Below, piece by piece: positions 1 to 11,177 of a stretch of 64,000 bases of DNA. Source of the stretch: Campylobacter jejuni (lineage in GTDB: Bacteria; Campylobacterota; Campylobacteria; Campylobacterales; Campylobacteraceae); the NCBI RefSeq assembly GCF_001457695.1, contig NZ_LN831025.1, positions 1,302,001-1,366,000 on the forward strand. Reading direction: 5' to 3'. Both the position numbers and the translations under genes were made by a program. Numbering within the stretch: the stretch's first letter is position 1; every line of letters begins with the position of its first letter. The notes under the pieces are model-generated. The model was not told the DNA's origin. It saw only the letters and a program-made list of their open reading frames with translations, and made no database searches.

Positions 1-518
1 TGTCCCCTACCTTGACATTTTGGACAAGTTTGAAGTTTTCCATCTTTAGCCCCTGTTCCATTACAAGTTTTACAAGAGCATTTATAAGTAAAGTCTATAT
101 TTTTCTTACAACCAAAAACCGCTTCTTTAAAACTTAATTTTAAATTAAAGATAAAATCTGAAGGGATTTTTTCATCATTTGAACTTTTTCTACGACGCGA
201 TGATGAACCAAAGCCCTCTCCAAAAAAATTAGAAAATATATCTCCTAAATCCTCAAAACCACCAAAACCTGAGCTATTAGAACCAAATCCACCGCCTTTT
301 AAAGCATCTTTTCCGTATCTATCATAAATAGCTCGCTTTTCATCATTGCTTAAAACTTCATAGGCTTCATTAACAAGCTTGAATTTATCTTCTGCTTCTT
401 TATCGCCCTGATTTCTATCAGGATGGTATTTTAAAGCCATTTTTCTATAGGCCTTTTTTATAGTTTCTTTATCAGCATTTTGCGTGATTTCAAGAAGTTC
501 ATAATAACTTATTTCCAC
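1..518 (-). CDS. dnaJ: Chaperone DnaJ (3' part outside window)
   Basis: DnaJ is the J-domain co-chaperone that stimulates DnaK ATPase and delivers unfolded substrates in the cytoplasm. About 172 codons are visible. The N-terminal J domain contains the diagnostic HPD in KYHPDRNQG, followed by a Gly/Phe-rich stretch with repeated GFG units, and then the beginning of the zinc-binding region with CxxC motifs ([16 protein letters not shown]). The substrate-binding C-terminus is cut off by the window edge. The start is GTG at 518: the ATG two bases upstream is out of frame and stops after three codons, while GTG gives the standard start [12 protein letters not shown]. The gene is divergent from racR, with a 156-bp AT-rich gap that must hold both promoters. 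Confidence 0.97.
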   Translation of the reverse strand, partial: MEISYYELLEITQNADKETIKKAYRKMALKYHPDRNQGDKEAEDKFKLVNEAYEVLSNDEKRAIYDRYGKDALKGGGFGSNSSGFGGFEDLGDIFSNFFGEGFGSSSRRRKSSNDEKIPSDFIFNLKLSFKEAVFGCKKNIDFTYKCSCKTCNGTGAKDGKLQTCPKCQGRG

Positions 519-674
519 ATTATTCCTTTAAAAAATTTAAAATTTTACTAGAATTTTAATTTTAAAAATTCAAAAATATAATTTTAGCAAAAATAAAATC
601 AATAATTTATCAAATTTTAAATAAAATTATGTAAAGATTTTAAAGACTACATAAAAATTTACAAGGACACTAGA

Positions 675-1346
675 ATGATTAATGTGTTGATGATAGAAGA
701 TGATCCTGACTTTGCACAATTATTATCTGAATATTTAGCGCAATTTAATATTAAAATCACAAATTTTGAAAATCCTAAAAGTGCTTTAAATGTGGGTATT
801 CAAGGCTATGATTGTCTGATTTTAGATTTAACTTTACCTGGAATTGATGGTCTTGAAGTTTGTAGAGAAATCCGACAAAAAAGCAATATTCCTATTATTA
901 TCTCATCAGCTAGAGGTGACTTAAGCGATAAAGTTGTGGGGCTTCAAATCGGCGCTGATGATTATCTACCAAAGCCTTACAATCCAAAAGAAATGTATGC
1001 AAGGATTATGAGTCTTATTCGTCGCACAAAAAGAATTGAACACGCTAATAATGAAAATATTAACTCTGCTTTCAAAATCGATGAAAGAAGACATGAGATC
1101 ACCTATGAAGATAAGGTTTTAACACTTACTCCTGCTGAATTTGAAATTTTAGAATACCTTATCCAACAACACGGATATAGTGTTTCAAGAGAACAGCTTG
1201 TAAGTCGCTGTAAAAATCTAAAAGATAAAGATTCTAAAAGCCTTGATGTTATCATCGGTCGCCTAAGGGTAAAAATAGGAGATAGTTCAAAATCTCCAAA
1301 ACATATTTTTTCTGTTAGAGGTATAGGATATAAACTGATAGGATGA
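675..1346 (+). CDS. racR: Two-component response regulator RacR
   Basis: This is an OmpR/PhoB-class response regulator of 223 aa. The receiver domain (about 1-120) has the acidic pair E8/D9/D10, the phospho-acceptor D51 in LILDLTLPG and the conserved Lys in LPKPYNP. The C-terminal winged-helix DNA-binding domain (about 130-223) ends in the usual SVRGIGYKL. The assignment to RacR rests on family and position: dnaJ-racR-racS-recR is the known Campylobacter order. RacRS is described as a temperature-responsive, colonisation-related system that tunes central metabolism and respiration. The stop overlaps the racS start by ATGA, so the two are translationally coupled. Confidence 0.93.
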   Translation: MINVLMIEDDPDFAQLLSEYLAQFNIKITNFENPKSALNVGIQGYDCLILDLTLPGIDGLEVCREIRQKSNIPIIISSARGDLSDKVVGLQIGADDYLPKPYNPKEMYARIMSLIRRTKRIEHANNENINSAFKIDERRHEITYEDKVLTLTPAEFEILEYLIQQHGYSVSREQLVSRCKNLKDKDSKSLDVIIGRLRVKIGDSSKSPKHIFSVRGIGYKLIG

Positions 1347-2578
1347 CAAAAAATTATTCTATTTATACCAAACTGATTATTTTATTTGTTGTTACTTTTT
1401 TCTTGGTTTGTGTGCTTTTTATCGTTCTTTTAAAAATAGAAAGGAATGCCTATAATGAAGAAGAAAGTTTAAAACAAGAAAATCTTATAAAAAATTTACT
1501 CATCTCCTATGAAAACACTTCAGGTGTTGAAATAGGAGCTTATCTTGGAAACAGCGGTTTTAATGCTATACAAAATCCCCATCTTGTAAAAGCTATAAGA
1601 AATAATGGACAATCACTTTTTAAAGCAGGCGGAGAGCTTTGTACTCTTTCTTCTTTAAAATATCATAGCAATCTTTATTTTGATGTTCAATGTAAAGATT
1701 TTGATAGCTTGTATGAAGAAAATACTAGTGATAGGGTTTATAATCTTTTATTGATAGGATTTTTCTCTTTTTCTTTGTTGGTTGTTTTTATGTATTTTTC
1801 TGTATTAAGATCCTTAGAACCTTTAAAAAAATTAAGAAGACAAGTTGCCGAAGTTGTAAATGGGGAACAACCTGATTTTCTAGACTATCGAGAAGATGAA
1901 GTAGGCAAGATCGCCTTTGAATTTCAAAAAGCTTTCAAGAAAAATCAAGAATTAATCCAATCAAGACAACTTTTCCTAAGAACAATTATGCATGAGTTAA
2001 AAACCCCTATAGGAAAAGGGAGAATCATTTCTGAAATGATCAAAGAAGACAGACAAAAAGAAAGACTTATCGCTATATTTTTACGCATGGATTCTTTGAT
2101 CAATGAATTTGCCAAAATCGAAAATTTATTTTCAAAAAACTACAACTTACACTTTAAACCTAGTCGTTTTAGTGCTATACTTGAAGAAGCTAAAGAGCAC
2201 CTTATGAGAGATGATTTTAATAAAGTTGTAAAAGTCGATATAAGATATGATGCTTTAATTAATGTTGATATGGAAATTTTCTCTGTAATTTTAAAAAATC
2301 TTATCGATAATGCCTTAAAATACTCAAGTAATGGCACTTGTGAGCTTTTTTGTTGTAAAGAATGTTTTACCATTAAAAATCCAGGTAAGCCTTTAGCGGA
2401 GCCTATAGAGCATTATCTTGAAGCTTTTACAAGAGAAAAACACAATCAAGTCAAAGGTATGGGACTAGGACTTTATATAGTTTCAGAGGTATGTAAACTG
2501 CATAATTTTGATTTGATTTATTTTTATGATGATGGAAAGCATTGCTTTAAAATTTTCTTTGGAGATAAAGAAAAATAA
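1343..2578 (+). CDS. racS: Sensor histidine kinase RacS
   Basis: This is an inner-membrane sensor kinase of 411 aa, partner of RacR. One transmembrane helix lies near the N-terminus (about 10-31) and a second at about 133-154. They bracket a periplasmic sensor segment of about 100 residues with three cysteines. A HAMP-like linker and a HisKA domain follow, with the phospho-accepting His at about 217 in MHELKTPIG. The HATPase domain has an N-box ([10 protein letters not shown]) and a G-box (GMGLGLYIV). The start overlaps the end of racR, and its TAA stop overlaps the recR ATG. The ligand cannot be inferred from the sequence. Confidence 0.92.
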   Translation: MTKNYSIYTKLIILFVVTFFLVCVLFIVLLKIERNAYNEEESLKQENLIKNLLISYENTSGVEIGAYLGNSGFNAIQNPHLVKAIRNNGQSLFKAGGELCTLSSLKYHSNLYFDVQCKDFDSLYEENTSDRVYNLLLIGFFSFSLLVVFMYFSVLRSLEPLKKLRRQVAEVVNGEQPDFLDYREDEVGKIAFEFQKAFKKNQELIQSRQLFLRTIMHELKTPIGKGRIISEMIKEDRQKERLIAIFLRMDSLINEFAKIENLFSKNYNLHFKPSRFSAILEEAKEHLMRDDFNKVVKVDIRYDALINVDMEIFSVILKNLIDNALKYSSNGTCELFCCKECFTIKNPGKPLAEPIEHYLEAFTREKHNQVKGMGLGLYIVSEVCKLHNFDLIYFYDDGKHCFKIFFGDKEK

Positions 2579-3150
2579 TGGCAAAAGGCCTAGAAAAATT
2601 CAATGAACTTGTTGAAAGTTTTGCAAATTTACCTACCATAGGAAAAAAAACCGCCATAAGACTTGCTTATCACCTTTGCATAAATAATCAAATCGATGGT
2701 ATGAAACTCGCACACAATATAGAAAATGCTATCCGCTTTATAAAACTTTGCGAACAATGCGGTGCTTTAAGCGAAAATGAGCTTTGCGAAATTTGTAGCG
2801 ATGAAGAAAGAAATAAAAACATTTTATGTATAGTTGAAAGCCCAAAAGATATACTAACACTCGAAGAGAGTCAAAGTTATAATGGGCTATATTTTGTTTT
2901 AGATGAGTTAAATGAAGAAAAACTTGAAAAACTAAAGCAAATCATACTTAAGCTAAATATCTCTGAGCTCATTTTTGCATTGACACATAGCATTAATTCT
3001 GATGCAACTATCTTTTTTATAGAAGATAAATTTAAAGGCTTAAACCTAACTTTTAGTAAAATCGCTCAAGGAATTCCAAGTGGTGTAAATTTAGAAAATG
3101 TGGATTTAATTTCTTTAAATAAAGCTATGAATTTTAGAACAAAAATTTAG
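2578..3150 (+). CDS. recR: Recombination mediator RecR
   Basis: RecR works with RecO and RecF to load RecA on SSB-coated gapped DNA. At 190 aa it has the family length. The helix-hairpin-helix region ([15 protein letters not shown]) precedes a four-cysteine zinc finger (C58, C61, C70, C73), then a Toprim-like region starting near [15 protein letters not shown]. The start codon shares bases with the racS stop, which suggests cotranscription with racRS although the functions are unrelated. The 3' end overlaps hydD convergently by 4 bp, leaving no room for an intergenic terminator. Confidence 0.94.
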   Translation: MAKGLEKFNELVESFANLPTIGKKTAIRLAYHLCINNQIDGMKLAHNIENAIRFIKLCEQCGALSENELCEICSDEERNKNILCIVESPKDILTLEESQSYNGLYFVLDELNEEKLEKLKQIILKLNISELIFALTHSINSDATIFFIEDKFKGLNLTFSKIAQGIPSGVNLENVDLISLNKAMNFRTKI

Positions 3151-3683
3151 TAATTTTTATAAGAAATATCGGCTAATTCTTGCAAAGAAAAATCCGCAAT
3201 CTTTTCATAAGTAAAACCTTCCTTGCTTAAAAAGTCAAGTAAAGTTTTTTCCATGATTTTAGCTCCTTGTATAAGCTCATCTGAGAGCTTAAAACTCATC
3301 GCTTCAATACGCTTTGGCACACAAGCTAAGATATGTGTTTTAGGCAAATCTCCTGCAAGTTCCATGTATTGTAAGGTTTGAAGCATTTCTATTTCATGGG
3401 CACTTCCACTCCAGCTAATTTTATTAGGCATAGCATCATAAGGAAAGAAAAATACATCTCCTATACTCGCACCTTGCGCTTCTATACAGTCTAAAACGAT
3501 AAGTCTATCGTACCTAGCGATGATATAGCTAAGCTGCAAAGCCAAAGTTCCACCATCAACAAAATCTAAAGTAAATTCAGAATGAGTGAATTTGTAGTTT
3601 TTTTCAAGTTGTTTGCAAAGATGAACGCCTAAGCCTTCATCTGCAAACATGATATTGCCTATTCCAAGGACTAAGAATTTCAA
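3147..3683 (-). CDS. hydD: NiFe-hydrogenase maturation endopeptidase HydD
   Basis: This 178-aa protein is a HyaD/HybD-type peptidase, which removes the C-terminal tail of the hydrogenase large subunit after nickel insertion. The N-terminus has the family signature [16 protein letters not shown], whose acidic residue belongs to the Ni-sensing set. A conserved Asp (LDCIEAQG) and a His in the middle (SAHEIEML) supply the other expected ligands. It is the last gene of the hydABCD run, overlapping hydC by 4 bp. The substrate is visible upstream: HydB keeps an uncleaved tail after its last Cys/His motif. Confidence 0.92.
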   Translation of the reverse strand: MKFLVLGIGNIMFADEGLGVHLCKQLEKNYKFTHSEFTLDFVDGGTLALQLSYIIARYDRLIVLDCIEAQGASIGDVFFFPYDAMPNKISWSGSAHEIEMLQTLQYMELAGDLPKTHILACVPKRIEAMSFKLSDELIQGAKIMEKTLLDFLSKEGFTYEKIADFSLQELADISYKNY

Positions 3684-4372
3684 TGCTTTTCTTCTTTTAC
3701 AAATTTATATCCGCTAATAATAGCATCCATAGCACCATCTTTACCTTTTACTGCGTTAAAAATCGCCATGTAAATATGTACTGGCACAAAAATCATAATC
3801 ACCCACATCAAAATTCTATGATAAGTTCTTACATCGGCCAAACCGCCCATTGCAGCTTCAAGCGGTCTTAAAATATGATATAAAAGCCCACCTAAGCCCT
3901 CATGGTAAGTATGAGTATAAAGAATAAGCCCTGTAAGAATGATACCTAACATCACAAGATAAAAGAAAAAATAAGTTACAAATTGCAAAGGATTATAAAC
4001 CCCTTTTAAATGCGGATGTTTTCCTAAGAAAATGTAAAATTTTACTTGTTCTATCCATAATTTGATATTAAAAATATCCCATACACTTCTGCGTTCTTTT
4101 GCGCTTACCTTATCGCAGAAAAACAAATATACTTTAAAAATAATACAAGCGATTAAAACAAAACCCACTGCTTGATGTACTAAGCGGTATTTTGCTTGCA
4201 TAAAATTTACGGGTTCGCCGTTACTAATAGGACTTTGGAACACATAGGAAAGATAATACCCTGTGCCAATAAGAATCACTATAGCAATAGCTCTTACCCA
4301 GTGCGTTAAACGCAAACCTATGCTAAATTCATATTCAGCTTTTCTTTGCAATTTTTCTTCTTTGTTTTGCAT
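3680..4372 (-). CDS. hydC: NiFe-hydrogenase cytochrome b subunit HydC
   Basis: This is the membrane-anchoring dihaem cytochrome b, which passes electrons from the periplasmic hydrogenase to menaquinone. Several long hydrophobic helices are visible, with His residues suited to haem ligation (LTHWVRA, LVHQAVGF, HRILMWVIMIFVPVHIY). The start at 4372 is preferred over an upstream in-frame ATG at 4396, because it is preceded at 5 nt by a strong AAGGAGG Shine-Dalgarno and does not overlap hydB. It then gives 230 aa, the usual size. The gene sits between hydB and hydD on the same strand. Confidence 0.93.
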   Translation of the reverse strand: MQNKEEKLQRKAEYEFSIGLRLTHWVRAIAIVILIGTGYYLSYVFQSPISNGEPVNFMQAKYRLVHQAVGFVLIACIIFKVYLFFCDKVSAKERRSVWDIFNIKLWIEQVKFYIFLGKHPHLKGVYNPLQFVTYFFFYLVMLGIILTGLILYTHTYHEGLGGLLYHILRPLEAAMGGLADVRTYHRILMWVIMIFVPVHIYMAIFNAVKGKDGAMDAIISGYKFVKEEKH

Positions 4373-4382
4373 GAAAGCCTCC

Positions 4383-6098
4383 TTATAAATTGACATTCAC
4401 TTTATATTCACTTAGATTATTGCCCTTAGTATCCATTACATGCACCGCACAAGCAATACAGGGATCATAAGAGTGAATTTTTCTAATGATTTCAAGTGGT
4501 TGTTTTACATCAGCGATTTTAAGTCCTATCAAACATTGCTCATAACTTCCACCTACGCCATTTGCGTCTTTTGGACTTGCATTCCAAGTAGAAGGCACCA
4601 CAGCTTGCCAGTTTTCAATGACGCCATTTTTAATTCTACACCAATGGCTTAATGTTCCGCGTGGCACATGCCCCATATAGCGTCCTTTGTATTCTTTAGA
4701 ATTATCGATCACATAAGGAGCACAAGTACTCTGATCTACTTTTAAATTTTCAACTAAATTATTAAACGCTTTTAAAGCATTATTTGCAACGATTTTTGCT
4801 TCAATACAACGCGCAGCTGTTCTTCCAAGTGTGCTAAATACAGCATTTAAAGGAAGTCCTGTTTCTTTTAAGAACTCATCTACCACAGGAACAACATTTG
4901 GATTACCCTTAGCATAATTTACAACGATATTTGCTAAAGGTCCTACTTGCATAGGGTTTCCTTCATAGCGTGGAGCTTTAATCCAACTATATTTACCCTT
5001 AGTATCAAACACTTTAGAATGAACATTATTTCCATGATGATCTACGCTTTCTCCATCTACAAGTCCTGTATAATTTGGATTTGTTTTGCCATCATAAGGA
5101 TGTAAAGGTTCATTGTCTGCATACCAAGAATGAGTTGCCTCTTCAGTAATCTTATCTTCTTCTACTTCATAAACCTTGCTTAAATCTCCATTTTTGATAA
5201 TACCACTTTCAAAAAGCCATTCATCTCTTCCGATTTGAAATTCTTTAAAGGTGTAAAGATTATTTACCCCTATATCATTTAAAACACTTGCTTCATGTGC
5301 ATAAGCTTTTCCTGCCATCACAAGATCAGGATAATACGCACGATTAACAAAGTCTTGTACTTCTTGGAATTTAACCATATATTCACCCATTCTTGCAGGA
5401 TCAAGCAAATCCATAACGCAAGTTACACCACCAACGGTTAAGCTTTGTGGATGTGGGTTTTTAGCTCCAAAAATCGCCATACATTGAGCAATGATTCTTT
5501 GAATTCTTAAACATTCTAAATAGTGAGAAAGAACGATTAAATTTTGCTCAGGAGTTAAACGATAAGTTGGATGACCATAGTACGCATTAGCAAAAGGTCC
5601 TAAATTTCCTTTATCTACAAAAGTTTTAAGTCTTTGTTGCACTTCAAGAAGTTTATCTGCACCTGTTGCATAAGGATTTGGAGTGTATTTAAAAGCTTCA
5701 TCGCTTGCTTTTTTAACATCAGCACTTAAAGCACTTACCACATCAGCCCAATCAAGCCCATGAAGTTGATAAAAATGCACAATATGATCGTGTAAAAATA
5801 AAGCTGCATTCATTAAAGTTCTTGTTAAAAGCGCATTTAAAGGCGGAGTAATACCTAAAGCATTTTCAACAGCAACTATACCTGCTTTATAATGTGAAAA
5901 AGTACAAACTCCACAAATTCTTTGCGTCATAAAACCCGCATCTCTTGGATCACGCCCTTTTACTATGGTTTCAATACCACGCCACAAAGTAGAGCCCGCA
6001 TAAGCTTCTTTTACCACATTGTTATCATCAACAACAACTTCAACTCTTAAATGCCCTTCAATTCTTGTAATAGGATCTACGATTATTTTTTGACTCAT
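4383..6098 (-). CDS. hydB: NiFe-hydrogenase large subunit HydB
   Basis: This is the catalytic large subunit of a periplasmic group 1 uptake hydrogenase (571 aa). The active-site ligands are all present: RICGVC with C62 and C65, and DPCIACAVH near the C-terminus with C547 and C550. After H553 an 18-residue tail remains, matching the peptide removed by HydD during maturation. There is no signal peptide, as expected for a subunit that travels to the periplasm with the Tat-signal-bearing small subunit. H2 oxidation feeds electrons through HydC into the quinone pool and is an important respiratory donor in Campylobacter. Confidence 0.97.
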   Translation of the reverse strand: MSQKIIVDPITRIEGHLRVEVVVDDNNVVKEAYAGSTLWRGIETIVKGRDPRDAGFMTQRICGVCTFSHYKAGIVAVENALGITPPLNALLTRTLMNAALFLHDHIVHFYQLHGLDWADVVSALSADVKKASDEAFKYTPNPYATGADKLLEVQQRLKTFVDKGNLGPFANAYYGHPTYRLTPEQNLIVLSHYLECLRIQRIIAQCMAIFGAKNPHPQSLTVGGVTCVMDLLDPARMGEYMVKFQEVQDFVNRAYYPDLVMAGKAYAHEASVLNDIGVNNLYTFKEFQIGRDEWLFESGIIKNGDLSKVYEVEEDKITEEATHSWYADNEPLHPYDGKTNPNYTGLVDGESVDHHGNNVHSKVFDTKGKYSWIKAPRYEGNPMQVGPLANIVVNYAKGNPNVVPVVDEFLKETGLPLNAVFSTLGRTAARCIEAKIVANNALKAFNNLVENLKVDQSTCAPYVIDNSKEYKGRYMGHVPRGTLSHWCRIKNGVIENWQAVVPSTWNASPKDANGVGGSYEQCLIGLKIADVKQPLEIIRKIHSYDPCIACAVHVMDTKGNNLSEYKVNVNL

Positions 6099-6100
6099 TT

Positions 6101-7240
6101 TTATTCCTTATCTTTTTGCATGGAAGATATAACTGCGTGTGCTGCTATAGCAACGCCTGTGAGTGTAAGCACACCTATACCGATTTTATCTGAAACACTA
6201 TCCGCACCCAAACCAAAAACAGTATCAAATTTACGACTAGCCATAGGCTCTTCAAAAGGTCCCATAGTATCCCAAAAATTAGGCTCAGAACAACCTATAC
6301 AACCATGCCCTGCTTGAATAGGCCAAGAAGTGTGCTGGTTAAATCTCTCTCTTGAGCAGTTATTAAAAGTATAAGGTCCTTTACAACCTACTTTATAAAG
6401 ACAAAAACCTTGTTTTGCTCCTTCATCTCCAAAAGCATGTACAAATTCACCCGCATCAAAATGTCCGCGTCTTTCACAAAGATCATGAATTCTTAAACCA
6501 TAAGCCCATTTTGGTCTATTATACACATCAAGTGCTGGTAACTCACCAAATAATAAATAATGAAGTACATTACCCACTATATTTTTTTCACTTGGAGGAC
6601 AGCCTGGAACATTGATCACAGTTTTACTTGTTACTTTGCTTAAAGGCTGTGCGTTGCTAGGATTTGGTCTTGCGGCTTGAATTCCTCCAAAGCTAGAACA
6701 GGTTCCTATAGCAAAAATTGCCAAAGCATTTTCACTTGCCATTTTTGAAAGCTCATAGCCTGTTTTTCCATGTGCACCTATGGTTAAAAAATGCTCTGTA
6801 TCACCCATAGGGATACCACCTTCAACCATTAAAATGTATTTATTTTTATGCTTTTGAATGGCACTTTCTAAATTTTCTTCAGCTTGCCAACCTGCTGCAG
6901 CCATCACTGTTTCGTGATATTCTAAAGAAATATAATCAAAAATCAAACTATCAATCGTTGGAGTATCACTTCTTAACAAACTCTCGCTACAGCCTGTACA
7001 CTCAGCCATATGAAGCCACACAACAGGAAGCCTATCAGCAAGCTCAGCAGCTTTTGCCACCATAGGAGTAAAACTCGCTGGCAAAGCCAAAAATGCAGTC
7101 ATAGCACCTGCCCATTTCATAAAATCCCTTCTAGAAAAACCTGACTTTTCTAATGCTTTTGTAATACTATCATTGTCTTTCAAAGAAGGAAGCTTTTCAA
7201 GAGCCGATAAACGCGACTCTATTTGATGATAATCAATCAT
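6101..7240 (-). CDS. hydA: NiFe-hydrogenase small subunit HydA
   Basis: This is the iron-sulphur electron-transfer subunit (379 aa). A twin-arginine signal (SRRDFMKWAG, about 36-45) lies at the end of an unusually long N-terminal region of about 35 residues, followed by a hydrophobic stretch and an Ala-x-Ala-type cleavage region. The proximal cluster motif CTGC (C81, C84) and further Cys/His motifs (GTCSSFGG, PGCPPSEKN, GCIGCSEPNFWD) mark the three-cluster small-subunit family. A hydrophobic C-terminal helix (about 352-373) anchors it to the membrane. It is the first gene of the operon, with only 2 bp between it and hydB. The 119-bp gap upstream is AT-rich and probably holds the promoter. Confidence 0.96.
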   Translation of the reverse strand: MIDYHQIESRLSALEKLPSLKDNDSITKALEKSGFSRRDFMKWAGAMTAFLALPASFTPMVAKAAELADRLPVVWLHMAECTGCSESLLRSDTPTIDSLIFDYISLEYHETVMAAAGWQAEENLESAIQKHKNKYILMVEGGIPMGDTEHFLTIGAHGKTGYELSKMASENALAIFAIGTCSSFGGIQAARPNPSNAQPLSKVTSKTVINVPGCPPSEKNIVGNVLHYLLFGELPALDVYNRPKWAYGLRIHDLCERRGHFDAGEFVHAFGDEGAKQGFCLYKVGCKGPYTFNNCSRERFNQHTSWPIQAGHGCIGCSEPNFWDTMGPFEEPMASRKFDTVFGLGADSVSDKIGIGVLTLTGVAIAAHAVISSMQKDKE

Positions 7241-7359
7241 TATATTTCCTTTATAACATGAAATTTATTCTCTATAATAATAAAATAAAGAAAGTTAAAA
7301 TAAAGTTAAAAACTTACTCTCATAAGCAAATATTAGTATCACTCTTAATTAAAGCTTAA

Positions 7360-9201
7360 TCATAAACCTTTTTTGAGTTTGCGAATCAAAAATCTTGCAG
7401 GGTGAATAGCGTGGATGTATTTTTTTTCTAAACACAAGGGTTCATTATTTATCAATGCACACAAATACCTTGCCGCTAAAACACTTGTGCTAAAACCCCT
7501 TGATCCATGAGCAAAATTAAAATACAAATTACAAGACATTTTAGCTGGTTTTTGCTCCTTGTTTTTTGTCCATAATAAAGCTTTATATTCTTCTTTATAA
7601 AACACTTCATCATAGGCATTTCCAACTATCATAAAGCGATCACTCGAATAAGATCTAAAGCCTACCTTAGAACCTATGATTTCTAATTTTGTATTTTTAT
7701 CTATAAATTCGGCTATATTTTCTATATTTTGTTTATCATCTTCTTCTTTTGATTCTAAACTTGCATTAAGCCTATCATAACTTGCTCCAATCACTTGCAA
7801 ATCATCTTTTACAGGGCAAATATAAGCCTTAGAAGATAAAGCAAATGAGGTATCTAAAAAAGGTTTTAGATGTGTAACTTGACCTCTTACTTTGCTTAAT
7901 TTCATCTCATCATAAAAAACAAAATCTTTTGTATCTGCACCCATAGCATAAATCAAAACCGCATAATCACTTTTAACAATATCATTTTTAAATTTTAAAG
8001 TAAAACACTCATTTTCAAATTTATAAGCTTGAAATTCATGATTAAAATATATACAAGCTTTACTTTTTTCAAAAAGATTTTTAACCAAATTTTTTGGAAA
8101 AATCACTCCACCCTCTTCTAAAAAAGCTTGATTTTTTGAAATTTTAAACAAAACATTTTCTCTTTGTGTGTCAAATCTTTCTTGCATCAAATCATTATGT
8201 GCAAACTCCACCACACCCTTAAATTCTAAATCTAAAATTTGTCTATAAAAACGGCTTGCTTCTATAAAAGAAAGCTCTGAAAACTCCCCTAAATTTACCT
8301 TAGGTTTTAAGATTAAAGAGCTTAAAATTCCACTTTCATTTCCACTTGCACCCTTGCCTAATTCTAAATATTTTTCAAAAACATCTATCTCAAAACCCCT
8401 TAAACTAAGCTCATAAGCTAAAACAGCACTTGATATACCCGCACCAATAATAGCTACTTTTTTATTTTTTAAAGATGAAAATGTTCTTGAAAAATACGCT
8501 TCTTTGTCTTTAAACTCAAGCTCATTTTCCAAATAAGCTTTAATCATTTCTCTTTTTCTAAAACCTTTGGTTTTTTCTACTCTAAAACCATATTTTTTTA
8601 AATTTTTTTGCAAAAAACTTGCCGAAGAAAAGGTGCAAATTTGTGTATTTTTTTTAGAAAGTCTTGCCACTTCAAAGATTAAATTTTCATCAAACATTTG
8701 CAAGTTTTTATTTGGAGAAAATCCATCTAAATACCAAACATCAGCTTTAAAATCCAATTCTTTTAAAACAGCTATATCTTCAAAAACAAGATCTAAAAAA
8801 CAATCTTCAAAATAAAAACGATAAATTCCTTCTTTAGCCTTAGGATAAAATTTTAAAAATTGTTCTAAAAGCTCTTTAAACTCTTCATAAAATTCTAGTT
8901 TTTGATAAATTTCTCTTAATTGTTCTTTTTCGATATAAAAAGCTTCTACGCTAATATAAAAAAGTTTTTTAGGACGCTTAGAAGGGGTAGTTTCTAAAAA
9001 GCGTTTCAAAGTAAGAAAAAAATTTAAACCTATACCAAAACCACTCTCTGCGATAATAAAATTTTCTTGATTTTTCCATTCAAAAGAATGAGTGTAAACA
9101 AATTTGCTTTCATTTAAGCCATCTTTGGAATTAAAATAAAAATCATCAAAATCCAAAGAAAAAGGAGTATTATCCTTAAAAATTAGCTTAGCTTTTTTCA
9201 T
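7360..9201 (-). CDS. mnmC: Bifunctional tRNA wobble-uridine modification enzyme MnmC
   Basis: MnmC completes mnm5s2U34 biosynthesis in tRNA: an FAD oxidase removes the carboxymethyl group and a SAM methyltransferase finishes the methylaminomethyl group. Both halves are visible in 613 aa. The N-terminal methyltransferase has ESGFGIGLN (about 52-60) and YLDGFSP (about 157-163). A DAO-type FAD domain begins at the dinucleotide motif [14 protein letters not shown] (about 251-264) and runs to a C-terminal GSRGFSTS. The start ATG overlaps the amiA stop by 4 bp. The fused architecture and length are normal for the family. Confidence 0.92.
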   Translation of the reverse strand: MKKAKLIFKDNTPFSLDFDDFYFNSKDGLNESKFVYTHSFEWKNQENFIIAESGFGIGLNFFLTLKRFLETTPSKRPKKLFYISVEAFYIEKEQLREIYQKLEFYEEFKELLEQFLKFYPKAKEGIYRFYFEDCFLDLVFEDIAVLKELDFKADVWYLDGFSPNKNLQMFDENLIFEVARLSKKNTQICTFSSASFLQKNLKKYGFRVEKTKGFRKREMIKAYLENELEFKDKEAYFSRTFSSLKNKKVAIIGAGISSAVLAYELSLRGFEIDVFEKYLELGKGASGNESGILSSLILKPKVNLGEFSELSFIEASRFYRQILDLEFKGVVEFAHNDLMQERFDTQRENVLFKISKNQAFLEEGGVIFPKNLVKNLFEKSKACIYFNHEFQAYKFENECFTLKFKNDIVKSDYAVLIYAMGADTKDFVFYDEMKLSKVRGQVTHLKPFLDTSFALSSKAYICPVKDDLQVIGASYDRLNASLESKEEDDKQNIENIAEFIDKNTKLEIIGSKVGFRSYSSDRFMIVGNAYDEVFYKEEYKALLWTKNKEQKPAKMSCNLYFNFAHGSRGFSTSVLAARYLCALINNEPLCLEKKYIHAIHPARFLIRKLKKGL

Positions 9202-11177
9202 CGGTTGTTATAAAAATAACTCTCAACTCCATCGGCAATACCCTTAACCAATAAATCTTGAAAAGCTTTATTGGCGATTCTTTTGCCTTCATTTGGATGT
9301 GTAATATAGCCAATTTCAATCAAAATTGCAGGCATTTGCGCACCTACTAAAACCCAAAAAGGTGCTTCTCTTACACCGCCATCTACAATTTTATACTTTT
9401 TGCGTGTTTGAGTGAGTATATTTTTTTGTACATCAATGGCTAGTTTATTTGAAGCAACGATTTTTTCACGATTTAAGAAATTTAAAATACTTTGTTTTGA
9501 GAAATAATTAATCTCTTCAAAATCCCCTTGATTTTCTTTTTCTGCTGCCTTTTTACTTCTTTCACTTCTTGCAGGACTTAAAAAGAAAGTTTCCACGCCT
9601 TCGCTACTTTTGGCTTTTGTGGCATTTGGTGCTGCGTTAGCATGTATAGAAATAAACAAATCCGCTCTTTTATCATTGGCATATTTGGTTCTATCACGAA
9701 GATTGATAAATTTATCCGAACTTCTAGTATAAAGCACTTTATAACCGCGTTTTTTAAGTTCATTTCCAAGTTTTAAAGCCATACTTAAAACTATATCTTT
9801 TTCTTTTAAACTTCCTTTTTTATCACTTAAAGCACCACTATCTTTTCCACCATGCCCCGCATCGATAACCACAAGCTTTCCTAATTTGTAATTTGTATTT
9901 AAAGTTTTACTAGAACTTTGAGTTGCTTTTTTGTTTGCATTTTGATTTGTAGTTTGTATATAAAAACCTAAAGTGAGATTATTATTATCCAACTCCTTTA
10001 AAAGTTTAAATTCTTTAGGAGCACTCAAAACCACACGAACGGTTTTTGGATTGTATTGAGTAACTGTAATCACATTTTGTCCAAAAGTAAAGCTTTTTCT
10101 ATTACCTTCTAACACACCCTTAAAACTTACAACATATCGGAATTTTTGATCTTTGGTATCAAATACTGCTATTTCTTTTTCATCTAAATCATCGCTTAAA
10201 TTCAACACCACAGCATTAGAAATTTTATCCACATCTAAAACATATAAAGGTTCTTGATTTTCTTTTTCTTTATTGTTTTTTTTATCTTGTTTTTTTGTTT
10301 CTAAAACTTTGGTTTTAATTTCTGTTTTTTGATCTTGCTTTTTCTCTGAAATTTTACTAACTTGCTCAGTCTTTTTTTGGCTAGTGGTTTCTTTTGAAAA
10401 AATTATTTTTTCTTCTTTAAAAGATATATCAATAGGAATTTTTTCTTTAGCATAAACCACTATGCGTATGGTTTTGGGATTAAATTGTGAAATCACTAAA
10501 CGATAGTCATCAAATTTAAACTCTTTTTTACCCCCTTCTAAAACCCCATCAAAATCACTAATAAAACGATAATTTCCTTTTTCGTCTAAAGCAAAACTTT
10601 TTAATTGATCCTTATCCAAATCTGCATTTAGTTTAAACTCTACACCTTGGTTTGTTTTACTTGACTTTAAAACATAAATTTTATCATCGCTTTTTGCTTT
10701 AGAAACGATACTGCTCTTTGGTGCTTGCGAAGTTTTAGAATTTGTTTTTTCTGTATTTTTTATTTGTTCGTTAGATGATTTTTTTTCATTTTTTTGAACT
10801 GTTTTTATAGGTTCAAAAGTTGATTTTTCAGTGTCTTGAGAAATATTTTGAACCTTAATATCTTTAATAACAGCCTTTCTTAAAGCATTAATACTTGCTT
10901 CACTTATACCACTTTCTTTTAACTCATTAGCATATGACTTGTCATCTAAATTTAAGGTATTTGAACTGATGATCAATCTTTTTAAAATTTCAATTTTAGT
11001 TTTTTCATCTTCATTAATAACACTTTGTATATAAAGGCTTTTGAGTTGATGGTGAAATTTTACTTGCACTTCACTTTTAGAACCGATAAAATTTTTATCA
11101 AAATTTGCAAGTTCATTTTCATAAACTCCAAAAAGAGTTGTGAAAACAAATACTAAAAATACAAAAATTTTAGCCAT
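9198..11177 (-). CDS. amiA: N-acetylmuramoyl-L-alanine amidase (AmiA/AmiC type)
   Basis: This is a zinc amidase of the Amidase_3 family, which cleaves the bond between MurNAc and the stem peptide during septum splitting. It has 659 aa, longer than E. coli amidases. An N-terminal signal peptide ([16 protein letters not shown]) is followed by a long Lys/Ser/Thr-rich region. Two related beta-rich repeats ([18 protein letters not shown]... and [18 protein letters not shown]...) look like AMIN-type targeting modules. The catalytic domain is the last 230 residues or so, with zinc ligands in [13 protein letters not shown] and SIHANA and the catalytic Glu in LIEIGYITH. The EnvC-like gene and ftsEX at 16.7-19.3 kb are its likely regulators. 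Confidence 0.9.
   Translation of the reverse strand: MAKIFVFLVFVFTTLFGVYENELANFDKNFIGSKSEVQVKFHHQLKSLYIQSVINEDEKTKIEILKRLIISSNTLNLDDKSYANELKESGISEASINALRKAVIKDIKVQNISQDTEKSTFEPIKTVQKNEKKSSNEQIKNTEKTNSKTSQAPKSSIVSKAKSDDKIYVLKSSKTNQGVEFKLNADLDKDQLKSFALDEKGNYRFISDFDGVLEGGKKEFKFDDYRLVISQFNPKTIRIVVYAKEKIPIDISFKEEKIIFSKETTSQKKTEQVSKISEKKQDQKTEIKTKVLETKKQDKKNNKEKENQEPLYVLDVDKISNAVVLNLSDDLDEKEIAVFDTKDQKFRYVVSFKGVLEGNRKSFTFGQNVITVTQYNPKTVRVVLSAPKEFKLLKELDNNNLTLGFYIQTTNQNANKKATQSSSKTLNTNYKLGKLVVIDAGHGGKDSGALSDKKGSLKEKDIVLSMALKLGNELKKRGYKVLYTRSSDKFINLRDRTKYANDKRADLFISIHANAAPNATKAKSSEGVETFFLSPARSERSKKAAEKENQGDFEEINYFSKQSILNFLNREKIVASNKLAIDVQKNILTQTRKKYKIVDGGVREAPFWVLVGAQMPAILIEIGYITHPNEGKRIANKAFQDLLVKGIADGVESYFYNNR

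Noticed and set aside
2644-2651. A8 run near the start of recR
   Set aside because: Common in this base composition; the frame is intact and it encodes the conserved IGKKTA of the helix-hairpin-helix.
4373-4396. Eight-codon longer hydC start at 4396
   Set aside because: It overlaps hydB, while AAGGAGG lies directly before the ATG at 4372.
7241-7359. A defined regulator-binding site upstream of hydA
   Set aside because: The gap is AT-rich with short repeated GTTAAAA-like pieces, but no operator with convincing symmetry could be picked out by eye.
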